From Viola odorata (taxonomy: Eukaryota > Streptophyta > Magnoliopsida > Malpighiales > Violaceae): a stretch of 64,000 bases of DNA. The stretch is taken from assembly GCA_963691705.1 (NCBI GenBank), contig OY829542.1:41289105-41353104 (forward strand), read 5' to 3'. How positions within the stretch are numbered: position 1 is the first letter of the stretch; every line of letters starts with the position of its first letter. Below, one piece after another: positions 46,212 to 56,948 of the stretch. Below the pieces are notes generated by a model, which worked only from the letters and a program-made list of their open reading frames with translations, did no database searches and was not told where the DNA came from. The position numbers were made by a program, and so were the translations under genes.

Positions 46212-46255
46212 AAGGGAAAGACTCCCTCGCGTCCATTAAAAATGGACGGAGGGAG
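46212..46255 (-). repeat. Right terminal inverted repeat of the MLE
   Basis: This is the reverse complement of the left end, terminating GGACGGAGGGAG followed by TA. Confidence 0.88.
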
Positions 46256-46257
46256 TA

Positions 46258-46447
46258 ACATTTAAAAAAATATAAAAAAATGAAGATTTTTTTAAACTTT
46301 CAAACGAAAGGTTAGGAATGAGATGAGGAGGTGAATAAAATGAGTTATTTCAATGAGTCACGAATATATGGGACGGGACGATAACATATATAAAATTTGT
46401 CAAAAAATTGATCCATGTCCCGTCGGCACTAAAATTGTCACCCCTAG
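46258..46447. other. Short spacer with a possible truncated MITE end
   Basis: ATTGTCACCCCTAG at 46434-46447 is the inverse of the adjacent MITE end, and GGGACGGGACG occurs upstream. A second, truncated hAT MITE may abut the intact one. Confidence 0.3.
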
Positions 46448-46995
46448 TAGGGGTGACAATATGGACAATTGTCCATTTGTCCGTCCCGTCCGTCCATATG
46501 CCTGTCCCGTCCGTCCATATGCCCGTCCCGTCCGTCCATATGCCCGTCCCGTCCGTCCATGTCCATTTAATAAATGGGTTGGGTTAGACCCGTCCAGCTA
46601 CATATACGGACGGACGGGACAAACCCAACGAATTCCCGTCCGTCCGTTTATTATATAATTTTTTTTAAAAATTAATATTTTTCAAAAAAAGTACTCTTAT
46701 TTTTCGAAAATAATAATTTTTCAAAAAAATTACTCTTATTTTTCGAAAATACTATTTTTTTAAAAAAATAAATTTCAAAAAATATTATTTTTCAAAAAAA
46801 TAATATTTAAAAAAAAAATTCAATTCCCGGAAAAAAATTATTATTGGACGGGAACCCGTCCCGTCCGTCCAAATTTAGATGGACGGATCTTATCCGTCCG
46901 TTTATTAAATGGACTTGGACAAGTCCGTCCAATTTACTTATTGGACAAATGAGACTGATGCATGGACGTCCGTCCGTTCCATATTGCCACCCCTA
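46448..46995. mobile_element. hAT-type MITE (548 bp)
   Basis: The terminal inverted repeats TAGGGGTGACAATATGGA and TAGGGGTGGCAATATGGA (right end, inverted) differ at one base. The flanks ACCCCTAG (46440-46447) and ACCCTTAG (46996-47003) match at 7 of 8 positions, as expected for an old hAT target duplication. The interior has CCGTCCGTCC-rich subterminal repeats and an AT-rich core. There is no coding capacity. Confidence 0.75.
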
Positions 46996-47328
46996 ACCCT
47001 TAGTACTAATAATACAATGAGACAATTTTAGCTTGCTTTTGGTTATTATTTTTGGAACAATTCTTAACTAATCACGTGTTATTGATAAATTCAAAGCCGG
47101 TCTTGCAAAATTTCCTAGAAAAGATGCTTAAAATAGAATGTATGACTCGTCGTCCAAGCTTTACCACCAAACGTGTGAATGGATGGAGCATCTAAAAATG
47201 TCTTCTCCGCTAAGAAACCAAAGCCAAAAAGTCACATAAGATTGAACTTTGAACTTCCATTGTTTTCATAAAGACCAGCGAGAGAAAGAGAGACTCAAGT
47301 CAAGCCATTCTCATAACGCTAAGCAAAG

Positions 47329-50300
47329 ATGAAGATTACCATAATGACAGCTGATGAAAACATAATTTCTCTGGAAGTCGATCCTCATGAATCCGTAATT
47401 CCCATCTCTCCATCCCTCTTTCTAAACCCTAATCTCAATCTTCACTTGCATGTGCAATTGTGTAAACTCAAGCTATTATCTTATTCATTCAATTGCAGGT
47501 CGAGAACGTGAAAGCTCTGCTCGAAGTCGAGGTGAGATCTTCTTCTTTGTCTCTTTGTCTGCGCCAGGAAAGGAATAGAAAATAAGTTGATGATTTTCTA
47601 TTTTGTGTTTCTGTTGTGCGTCTGTACTATGATAATGAGCAGACCCAGGTGCCGCTTCAGCAGCAGCAGTTGCTATATAATGGGAAGGAGATGAGGAACA
47701 GTGAGAGGTTAAGTGCTCTGGGTGTTAAAGATGAGGATTTGGTCATGATGCTCCCTAATTCTGCTCCTAGGTACTATAAATGTCAAAACAATCCTAAAAA
47801 CTATTAACTTTTTTTTGTGCTATTTAGTTTCTCTAAACAATGTGGCATAGTATGCTATGTGTAATAGTATTTAATTAAACAAAAGTTTGCCTTGTTGGAA
47901 ACTATTCTTGTTTTCTGATTTAGTTAAAAGTTATGATAATTGATACACGTGTAGGATGTTTTTTTTCTTTCTTTAAATCAAGTGTAGAGTGTTAGTGTCT
48001 AGAACTACAGTAAGTATAGTGTTCATTACGTTTGGGTTTTGTGGTCTTTTGAGTCTTTAGTCAATGCGTGAAGTTTAACTTGTTCTGTATGTTGTTAATT
48101 GGGAATCAAGTACCACAGTTACTGAAATGCAGATCCTGCAATTTTGTGATTTGGCTTCCTTTTGTTCCACTTGAGCTAGATAGCACTGAAGCCTCACCAT
48201 AATTTCTCTATTACAAGTCACAAGCAGTGTTGTTGAGAGCATGAGGTGCACTGAGGCGTTTAGAGAAACTAACAAGAACTTTTTTAGGAAGGTGCTTAAT
48301 CCATCTTGTCCAATCATATACTCAGACTTTAGTGTGATCATTTTGTCAATTCTTTTTATAATTCAATATTGATTTATGGACCTGGTTATCTGCACTGGTT
48401 TCAGTTGATGCGTGAACCTTATTTACCACACCTATTTTTAGTTCACTCTTGCGATCAGACCCTAAAAGCTTCTTTTGTGACTGCCTTTCGTTAAGCTTTG
48501 TTAAACTGTTTCTTCTACGCTCATACATTGTCTTCCTGCATTCAAAATAAACCAATTACACCCCCTACTGACGATGTTTATTTATTTCAGTGCAGCCACC
48601 AATGATTTGCATTTCAATCTTGATGGTTCTGCAGTGAACCCTGGAGCTTTTCAGCGACACTTGCGAAATGATTCCAATATGATGGCCCGATTGTTTTTGG
48701 TAGAATAAATAATTTTCTTCTCTCTTTATTTCCCTTCTAGTACCAGTCTAATTAGCAATATTGTGCTGTTTCTTGGTAAAAAAATAAAATGGAGTCTCTG
48801 AGTTCCAGCACTCAGTCTACAAATGTTCTATGTTTTTAATCTAGTTTTGTTCCCAACAAAAAATTGTCGTGCCATATATTCTTGTTCCTTTGCTGTCTGG
48901 TCTCTACATTGGAGACCTATCAAGACTGAAGAGTATACTTTCCGAGATCCCTTTGGAATTGATTATTTCCTATGTTTATAGCTATCCATGGGCTAGTTGT
49001 TTCCAATACCAAAGTGAACAAGCTTATATATTAATAAACTTCATGAGTTGCTTCCATCTTGGTTCCAGACTCTCATTCGCTTACCTATTATTTATTTTAC
49101 CTCTTTGTGATCTGGCTGGTCTCCTGCTTTCTGTCTCTCTAATGTACTAGATTTATATTGAACTCAGAGTGATCCTGAACTTGCACAAGTTGTTCTGGGA
49201 AATGATCTCAACAAGCTTCAAGACCTCTTACGGCAAAGGCATCGCCAAGGATCTGAAATGCGACGCCAACAAGAGGAGGAACTGGCAAGTATCTAGCTTT
49301 TCTTGTTTTCATTTTGATCTTAATGCTTATGGTTGAGAATGCATTGCAGTTGGATTTGTTTCTTGATGTATGTTTAGATATTGTTTGTTGTTTATTGTAT
49401 GTTGAAAGAAACATCTTACACTATTAATTTACTAGGAGTAGCTTTCTACTTTCCTCTTGTGTTCTATTATATCCTCCATCCCAAATAATTATTTGGTTTG
49501 TTTTCATTGCGTAAGGGAACTCATTTTTCTCAACAACGGCTCGTCTTCATTCTTCCATAAGTATCGTTTTGGAGCTATTTTTGCTTTTTAATAATATTTA
49601 TGCCTTTCCTTTTCTTTTTGGGTATTTTGGGAGATAGAGTTTGGGACATAAGTTGGTTATAATTTATGTATTATGGGAAAACCATGTCTTAACTTTTGGA
49701 CTATGCAAGCAAACTTGGAAATAAGATAACCTATCTAGCCCAGAGGGAATGCATGTTTCTTGTTAATTTTTCATCTTTCTTTGAAGAGGTTGAGGATATT
49801 ATCTCCTGGCATCAACTTCTATCTCATTGTATTTACCTATACTCCTCCTATTGTGTGCTATATAGGCTCTTCTTGAGGCAGATCCTTTTGATGTTGAGGC
49901 ACAGAAGAAAATTGAAGCTGCTATTCGCCAGGTCAGTGTTTTAATGGCAATTGGGATTTTGTTTTTTCAACCAACTATTGGGATTGTTTGGTGGTAGATT
50001 TATGATATTCTCATGGTTGCTTTTTAAGTTCAGATGCTAGTTTTTTCCACCATTTTGACTAGCTAGTATTGCTAAATCCATATGCAGAAAGGAATTGATG
50101 AGAACTGGGCAGCTGCTTTGGAACACAACCCAGAAGCTTTTGCCAGGGTGGTATGGATGCTCTTCAAGTTTATATACTTCTCTAGAGCTTTTGATTGTGC
50201 TTCAATTTGAAATTTTGTGTTGAACACTTCAGGTTATGTTGTATGTTGACATGGAGGTTAATGGCGTCCCTTTGAAGGTAGAGAGTGTAAATTAGTTTTG

Positions 50301-52963
50301 CTTACAATTATTGTGGTCCATATTCTCATTTCGACATTACATTACTTTTTGCTATTTCTTGTAATGGCAATTATGGAAGAATCAAAGCCCTTGCTCTAAT
50401 AGGGTTCCCCTGTGTTTCAGGCATTCATTGATAGTGGTGCTCAGTCCACAATAATTTCTAAAAGCTGTGCTGAGCGATTGGGGTATGTCTTTGTTGTACT
50501 CTTTGTCAAGTCTAGACTAACTTCTCTGGAACCTCTCTTCTGCGTGTGTGTCAATACTGTTAGTCTGCCACACTTCTTAGAAACTCATTTATTATGTTGC
50601 TTCATCAGTGCCATACTAGATATATGCATGCTGAACCCTCATTTTTTCCTTTTATAGAATGCAATTCTAAGCTCATTTTTGTCCATGTATAGCACTTCTT
50701 TATATGGTAGAGTAAATGGAGATGTCCTCATGGCAGTCAAAATGGCTGATGTAACACTTTCTTGCCATTTTCTGTTTGCAATATAAGGTATAGATTTTAC
50801 ATCTTGACGAGGTAAAAATGGAGAACTGACTTTTGGCTGTTGCATGCCCATTTAGGTTACTGAGACTTTTAGATCAACGTTATAGAGGCATCGCTCGTGG
50901 AGTTGGTCAATCTGAGATATTGGGCCGTATTCATGTAGCTCCAATAAAGGTAGGTCGCTGGCAATCATGTTCGCATTTGTAAGTGCTGTTTAAGTTTGCA
51001 TTCCTTCTTTCTTCATTGTCTTGGAGTCTTTATTTTGATCTTCAGTAGTTACTTCTTGCTCTTTTCTCTTGGCCTGTCTCTGTATTTTTCCTTTTTCATG
51101 GACTTACAGTGTCTGTAAATTCTTCGATGTCGATGCACACTTTCAAGTGCAAGAGGCAGTTGGTTTGCCTTTTGTAGGTGCTTGTATTATTTGCCCCCTA
51201 TGCCAGTTTGGTCATTGAGCATTATCTCAACTCACTGATGTTATGTTAACCTTAATGCTGATATAACCTATTTACTTAGTTCTTTTCTTTCTGTAGATTG
51301 GGAATATATTTTACCCTTGCTCTTTCTTGGTTCTGGACTCTCCCAATATGGAATTCCTCTTTGGGCTTGATATGCTCCGGAAGCACCAGGTGATATCATT
51401 ACTTATCTCACATTTGACCTTTCATTTTGGAGCTTTACTGGTTTGGTTGAAATTTTGTTTTGTGCCTATACTGACTTGGCCAATATGTGCAGTGTATCAT
51501 TGATTTGAAGGATAATGTCTTGAGAGTTGGCGGTGGAGAAGTATCAGTACCATTTTTGCAAGGTGATCTTCCAGGCTCTAAATAACCCCCAGAATATGTA
51601 GTAATTATTAGTTTCCTTTTTCTTATTTATTATTATTATTAGTAGTGGTAGTATATTTTTTTTCTAGTGTGTTTTCTGCGTATGATTTCCTTTTTCTTAC
51701 TCGATGAATTTCTCATATCGTGACGGTTGTTTTGCTATTGAAATGTCTGCTGTTGCAGAAAAGGATATCCCATCTCATTTTCTGGATGAAGAGAGGGATT
51801 TGAAAGAAGCTTCCAGCTCAGGAAACCCGGTATGTTTGCTCCTGATTATATTCATATATATAGACACACTCGAGACAAACACAGCCAGAATGGATTCATG
51901 TTGAATGGTGATTGTTTGGCCACTCAACTGCATTGAGCTGTGGGCCATTTTCAAATACTAAAGACGCTGTATCCTTTGATGTTGTGGCACATTTAGATTT
52001 CTGACAACTTCCGGGTGATCACACTTAAGTTTTTGTAAACCAATATCTGCTTTGTGGAACCAGAAAGCTGGGTTTGACAAGCCTTCACAGTTGTCTTTCT
52101 AACAATATCCTTCAGTTTTCTCAACATAAAAATGCGCTTTTTAGAAATTGTACTGGCACCTACTGTCTGCTATTCAGTTCTTTAAGTTTTAGCACTGATC
52201 CACCTTGGTGTCTCAGGTTCCATCCGGTTCAACCGATAAGAAGAATGATGCACCAGTTGGAGGTCAATCTTCTGGTTAGTTTCTAGTTTTTGATTTATTT
52301 TGTTTAGGGTGCTTCTTTATTGTTCTGTTACTATCAACTCAATTTATTTTTTCACAGATCCATTATTATGCTTTTATGTTCTGAACTTGTTAGGCTTTAC
52401 TGCTGACACAATTCGATCAAAAAAATTAAGCTTCATACCTAGAAAAAGAATCTTCATATTATTGTTGCTATTATCGTCAACAGAGAGTTTTTTATAAAAT
52501 AACAATAAACTTGCCGATGGTTTGTGTTTAAAAAAATAAGAACAAAAATAAAATTAGCGATGGTTTGTGTTTGGACCACGATAGTATTGGTTGTCTGTTT
52601 GTTGATCAGTTAAGTCTGTGCATAAATTTCATTTGCTCATGGTAGCCAAATTGATCCTTTCTGTTTTCTTGGTTCTCAGGAGCTTCAAGTGGTGGCACAA
52701 CACATGTAAACCCAATATCCTTTCTGTCTTTCGTCCTTTTCTGTTTTCTCTATGTCGATCAATCTGAACTCGTTTGGCTGTTCCCCGTTGTAAATGTTCA
52801 TACTAAGACACGTATTAACAATCGATTGCAGGGAGCTGATTTTGAAGCAAAAGTTGCGAAGCTTGTTGAGCTAGGGTTCGGGCGGGATGCTGTAGTTCAA
52901 GCTCTAAAATTATGTGATGGGAATGAGGAACAGGCTGCTGGGTATCTCTTTGGTGGATTTTGA
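47329..52963 (+). CDS. DDI1: DDI1-type ubiquitin shuttle / aspartic protease (16 exons, 410 aa)
   Basis: DDI1 proteins bind ubiquitinated clients and the proteasome and carry a retroviral-type protease fold. Exons: 47329-47394, 47499-47531, 47643-47770, 48591-48699, 49168-49284, 49866-49931, 50088-50150, 50233-50277, 50421-50482, 50856-50949, 51297-51389, 51493-51562, 51759-51829, 52217-52274, 52680-52705, 52832-52963. They sum to 1233 nt in frame. Residues 1-75 form a ubiquitin-like domain ([20 protein letters not shown]). A helical DDI domain follows ([20 protein letters not shown]). The protease holds the active site [20 protein letters not shown] and [17 protein letters not shown] Ser/Gly linker precedes a C-terminal UBA domain ([19 protein letters not shown]). 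All domains and the catalytic Asp are intact. Intron 5 begins GC. Confidence 0.96.
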
Positions 52964-53640
52964 CAAGTTAACACTCATTCATTGTGGGAATAATGTTGAG
53001 TTTGGTGATTCAAATGGCAATTGTATTTTTCAAACTGGAAAGAAAAGGTCATTTTTTACATTTAATTTATAGCGAATATACAGGGACAAGAATTACAAGT
53101 TTAGAACTGCGTTTTGTTCTATTGTAAACTGCCATCCTTCAAATTATCTATAAAAACACTCCTGTGGAATCAAGGATCATGTCGCATGGTGTTCTTCCCT
53201 CGTCGGTAGTTTTAACATAGGTTTGTCGAAAAAAGAACGTTGTAAGTGGTATTTAAAAATGAATGTTTTAGACCTCAGTAGAGCTTTGATGTTGTGGTAA
53301 CTTTGATAATTAAAATTAAAAGCCAAATCAAACATTTTTATCCACAAGATGTAGTTCCCTTCAAAGAAGGGATTCTAGCTATTGAAAGGGTTTGAGGATG
53401 ATTCTAATGAGGATTCAGAATATCGCGCATTTATCAATCAGGGAGATAGAATCAAGGAGAGATTCTAAACCTCTATGTAGTTTACCCTCCTAGTTCACTT
53501 CTTTTTCCCCTCAGATAGGTTCATATTTACCAATGGCAATGGCACAACAACTACAAGTGGTTATCATGTGTTCTATTCTTGATTTCAGGAGTCAATCTAT
53601 AACAAACCCTGTGCATATAAAGCTTGCTACGGTACTCTCT
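52964..53640. other. DDI1 3' flank
   Basis: This is the probable 3'UTR and intergenic DNA. No gene is supported. Confidence 0.5.
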
Positions 53641-54150
53641 CACTATGACTGGTCTGTTTCTAGGAAAGTTGAGCCATATGCAGACTGATGTCTCTTGTAT
53701 GCTCTGATAATAACAAATGCCATCAGTATAGTTCTGGTAAAAGGCAAAACAACTTTAATCAATTGATCAATGGCAAATGAAGTAGGCACAAAACAAACAA
53801 GGTTCCTATCTTCTATAGTAAATAGCTCTTGGACACTCATACAACAAGGTGCCCACAAAACTTTTGCAACAATCCATGTGAGCTACGGCTTGCTCAAGTG
53901 ATACTTGAGCTATCATCAACTCCTTTTCAACTCCTATACTTCCAACGTACTCCAAACACCAAGGATTTAACGAAACCACAAGTAAAAAATCATAAGCACA
54001 TCGGTTGCAAGCAAACATAAGTGAAGCTTCACAAAAAAACTCAAACTTGCAAACAAAGAATAACATACAGCTCCAAGAGTTCTCTCCTCTCTCGCATCCC
54101 TTGTAGACTGTCTCAAATAAAGAGATACACAAGATTGTGATCTCGGTATC
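53640..54150 (-). other. Unidentified - strand segment, possibly retroelement-derived
   Basis: Short - strand ORFs (54132-53806 and 53858-53643) read as unordered sequence with no known domain. The segment lies between DDI1 and the ORFs upstream of the Athila LTR, and may be the untranslated end of the same unit. No terminal repeats were found. Confidence 0.25.
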
Positions 54151-54167
54151 CTAAGATTTCCCCACCA

Positions 54168-54716
54168 TTATTTCCCTAAATCGCTAAAGGACTTCTTTCG
54201 GCACTTATATACAAACTCTATGGATAAACCGTACCAATACCAAACCTTCTCAAGAGACACATTACAACATATACTAGTCATACCAACATGTAAGAAATCA
54301 CCATAAGTATCCATTGGTACAACTATCTCATCTCTCGGCCTAACTAAAACTCCAAATCTCTTGCGTTGCCGCAAGTGCTCCTTAAAAGCATATGCTTCGG
54401 CCTTAGGCTCTTGTATAGGACCATCATCATATAAATTAATTTTAAATTCAGAATCATATGCATCAATGATGTCCACATACCTACACAAATCTGATATAAG
54501 GAAAGAAGACCATACCAAACCTTTTTGGCTAGGTTTAACCGAACTAGGCTTCATGGTTCCACTTGGCTTCTTCCACTCCAATCGCAGCAACTTAGGAAAC
54601 TCCTTCTCCTCAAGAACACTTCTCTTTCTTTGCCCTAAAGAAGGTATACAATAAGAATAAAAAACAACCGAACTAGGGTTAGGAATTCCTAGTTGTCTCT
54701 CGGCAAAGTATAACAC
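54168..54716 (-). CDS. Unidentified ORF (up to 182 aa), probably a transposon-derived remnant
   Basis: The translation has protein-like character in its centre (LGIPNPSSVVFYSYCIPSLG, FPKLLRLEWKKPSGTMKPSS, SEFKINLYDDGPIQEPKAEA, RKRFGVLVRPRDEIVVPMDT). I recognise no family. A second - strand ORF (55334-54942) lies just upstream, and the intervening region is full of stops. The two may be parts of one decayed gene. Confidence 0.35.
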   Translation of the reverse strand: MLYFAERQLGIPNPSSVVFYSYCIPSLGQRKRSVLEEKEFPKLLRLEWKKPSGTMKPSSVKPSQKGLVWSSFLISDLCRYVDIIDAYDSEFKINLYDDGPIQEPKAEAYAFKEHLRQRKRFGVLVRPRDEIVVPMDTYGDFLHVGMTSICCNVSLEKVWYWYGLSIEFVYKCRKKSFSDLGK

Positions 54717-54941
54717 CCTTTACCAAAACAGAATTTTTGCACATGTAATGCGCTTGGAATTCTTCTCCTTTTGGTACTCTCACTCAACTCTCCTTTTTTC
54801 ACAAGTGCCATTCTCATCTCGTAACCCATGCTCACTCTTTTCATAGGGGCTGTTTTGCTCTTTTATTCCCTCTTTCTTTTCGCTCAACTCTCCTCTTTTG
54901 CTCTCAATATTTTTAGTACTCTCAAATTCGGCAAAAGCTTT

Positions 54942-55316
54942 TTATTGTACACTCACATTACGCTTAACAAGCACCTTAGCACTCTCGGATAAGACAGTCA
55001 CATGTCCATCATCAATTCGGCCATTCCGATCTTCAAAATATCCAAGAGCATGATCAAAGTACCGATCACTCTCATGGTCTTTCGGCTGGCTGAAGCGCTC
55101 ATCAATTGCTACTACTATATCTTGCGCACTAGCAATACTGCTACTCAAACCTGCCAACTGACTCTTCTTAGTCCCATCATCTTTGCTAAGACCATGTTGT
55201 GGATTAGTAGTCTCGGCAGTCATAACCTCGCCATCCTCCAACTTACTACTCCTCTCAATCCTCTCACACTTGGGAGCTTTGGACTCACAATCATCACCAC
55301 TTTCCATCTCGTTGAT
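54942..55316 (-). CDS. Unidentified acidic/serine-rich ORF (about 124 aa)
   Basis: From the in-frame ATG near 55307 it reads MESGDDCESKAPKCERIERS, LEDGEVMTAETTNPQHGLSK and AGLSSSIASAQDIVVAIDER, ending KVLVKRNVSVQ. It is hydrophilic, without a recognised domain. Its start abuts the left end of the Athila LTR at about 55311, so the LTR may have inserted at or near the start of an older reading frame, cutting it off. Confidence 0.35.
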   Translation of the reverse strand: MNEMESGDDCESKAPKCERIERSSKLEDGEVMTAETTNPQHGLSKDDGTKKSQLAGLSSSIASAQDIVVAIDERFSQPKDHESDRYFDHALGYFEDRNGRIDDGHVTVLSESAKVLVKRNVSVQ

Positions 55317-56872
55317 AGTGTGTATTTTATGCATATTTTTCTTATTATTTATAGCCTTATTTTGAGCATAATGATGCTACTTTCCTTTTGAATTCACTCT
55401 TTTTGCAGATCTAGGCTCTAGGAGGAAAAGATGCTAAAACAACCCCTTTTGGTGAATTTTTCACTTATGGATCTCAGAGCGTCAAGACCAGCATCGAGGC
55501 CTAGTTGCTACCATGTCATCGAGCCCTTGCTGTGGATTCATCCAGTCCAAGGAGCTACCCAATGCCTACGCTCAGCTGCTACACGTGCAAGTTCCTTCTC
55601 CAATGACGCGCTCTAGAAGATCCACACGGGATTCCATGAAGATTCCCTGTCGCCATCAGAGAATATTCCCCCTCTAGGATGCGCGCCCTCCATGTTTCTG
55701 TCCTTCCTCCAGCTGGACTTTGTCATTTTGTGGGTAGTTAGGCTATATAAGCCCTTAGCTTTTAGGGTTTTGGACATCTCTTACATTACTTTTCTTAGTT
55801 TTATAATTATTTTAGGGTTGTTAGCCGCCAGCTTCTCTCCTGGGGATTTGTTCCTCCCCCATTTTCTCCATCACATTGTCATCAACTCATTAAACCGGAG
55901 CATTTAAGCTCCGACCGGTATTTATTTAGTTTTATTTCCTTTTATCGCATTCTCTTCTTTCCTGTTTTGTTTAGATCTATTTTTATTTATTTATTTACTA
56001 ACATGAGCGGCTAAGCTCATCCGCTTAGCAAGGGTATTTCAAGGGTTGTAAAAAGGGTAGTCACGAGGCCAAATTGTGCTTTATATATTCTTATTGTTGT
56101 ATTTATTTGCTTGCCGTTTTTATTGATAGATCTTGTTGGTTTTATTAGGAGCTTGATCACCTGCTAGTTTACCTGCTTAGATCTCTGTCATTTCTCTAGT
56201 TATAACTAACGCGAAGCCTTAGAATAGAGTAGACACTAGACGGATTGTCATTAGCTTGGTCCGTTCTGTCTAGGGCAAGTGAGTAATCAGGGTAGTGCCG
56301 CGAGTCTGACAAGTTGAGAGGTATTTCGCCCTGGATATGTCTTTCCTCCTCTTCATGGGCACTTTGAGTATTGCCTCCCCGCCTCGTACCTGGGAGAACG
56401 GCGAAGTGTCAAGGCTACCTTATATGTGAAAACGGGGGGTAGCTTCTCTTATGAAGGAAAGTAGGGGGCCTAAACGTACCTGGCCCCCATAACACCTCTA
56501 TAACTTAAGAGTAGAATATTTGTGCGCCGATGACTAACTAGGCCTCGACGCAACCCAAGATAATCCCTTGCTAAGATTTTTCCTTATTGATTTTATCTCA
56601 TTTTATCTCTTGTTTATTTTGTTTATGATTGTTATTTCTGTTAATTTTATTATTTCTGCCCTTGTTAGTTGTCTTGCCCTCGATCTCTTTTGGTTAACCA
56701 GTTTAACTAACAAACCCCCCCTGTGTTACTCTTTTGATTGCATTTGTCTTTTTCATACATCTAGGGCAAGTTGTCTTCTTTTAATCCCCGTGGTTCGAAC
56801 CTGTTACCACTGTATGCAAATTAATTTGTGTATCTAGGCCTCAAGACTTAATATTATTTTTGACCCGTTTCA
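55311..56872 (+). repeat. 5' LTR of an Athila-type element on + (about 1.56 kb)
   Basis: It is the inverted, diverged counterpart of the LTR at 58653-60232. Both share the start TTGATA(G/A), a CCTTTCGGG/CCTTTTGAA region, a TTGCAGATC motif, GTCTAGTGT...GTAGACAC-type segments and an end near GACCCGTTTCA (56872). TATATAAGC at 55743-55751 looks like its TATA box. The boundaries are inferred by alignment to the other LTR, and the first base may be one or two off. Confidence 0.7.
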
Positions 56873-56948
56873 ACGCTGAGTCGCTCGCCATCCTCCCAGC
56901 AACTGTATCATCTGGCCAGAATTTCAGTATGATTGGACACTCAAGTCC

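Larger units (their letters stand above)
41204..46255 (+). mobile_element. Mariner-like element (plant MLE, 5.05 kb) with TA target duplication
   Basis: The terminal inverted repeat CTCCCTCCGTCTATTTTTAA at 41204 pairs with the inverse at 46255 (CTCCCTCCGTCCATTTTTAA on -) and continues through GGACGC(A/G)AGGGAGTCTTTCCC. TA flanks both ends (41202-41203 and 46256-46257). CTCCCTCCGT is the classic end of plant Tc1/mariner and Stowaway elements. The element contains a transposase, a second ORF and a captured gene fragment on the opposite strand. It is long for a plant MLE. Confidence 0.92.

Noticed and set aside
46353..46658. Proline/arginine-rich ORF with VRPYARPVRPYA repeats
   Set aside because: It is the translation of CCGTCCGTCC repeats in the hAT MITE.
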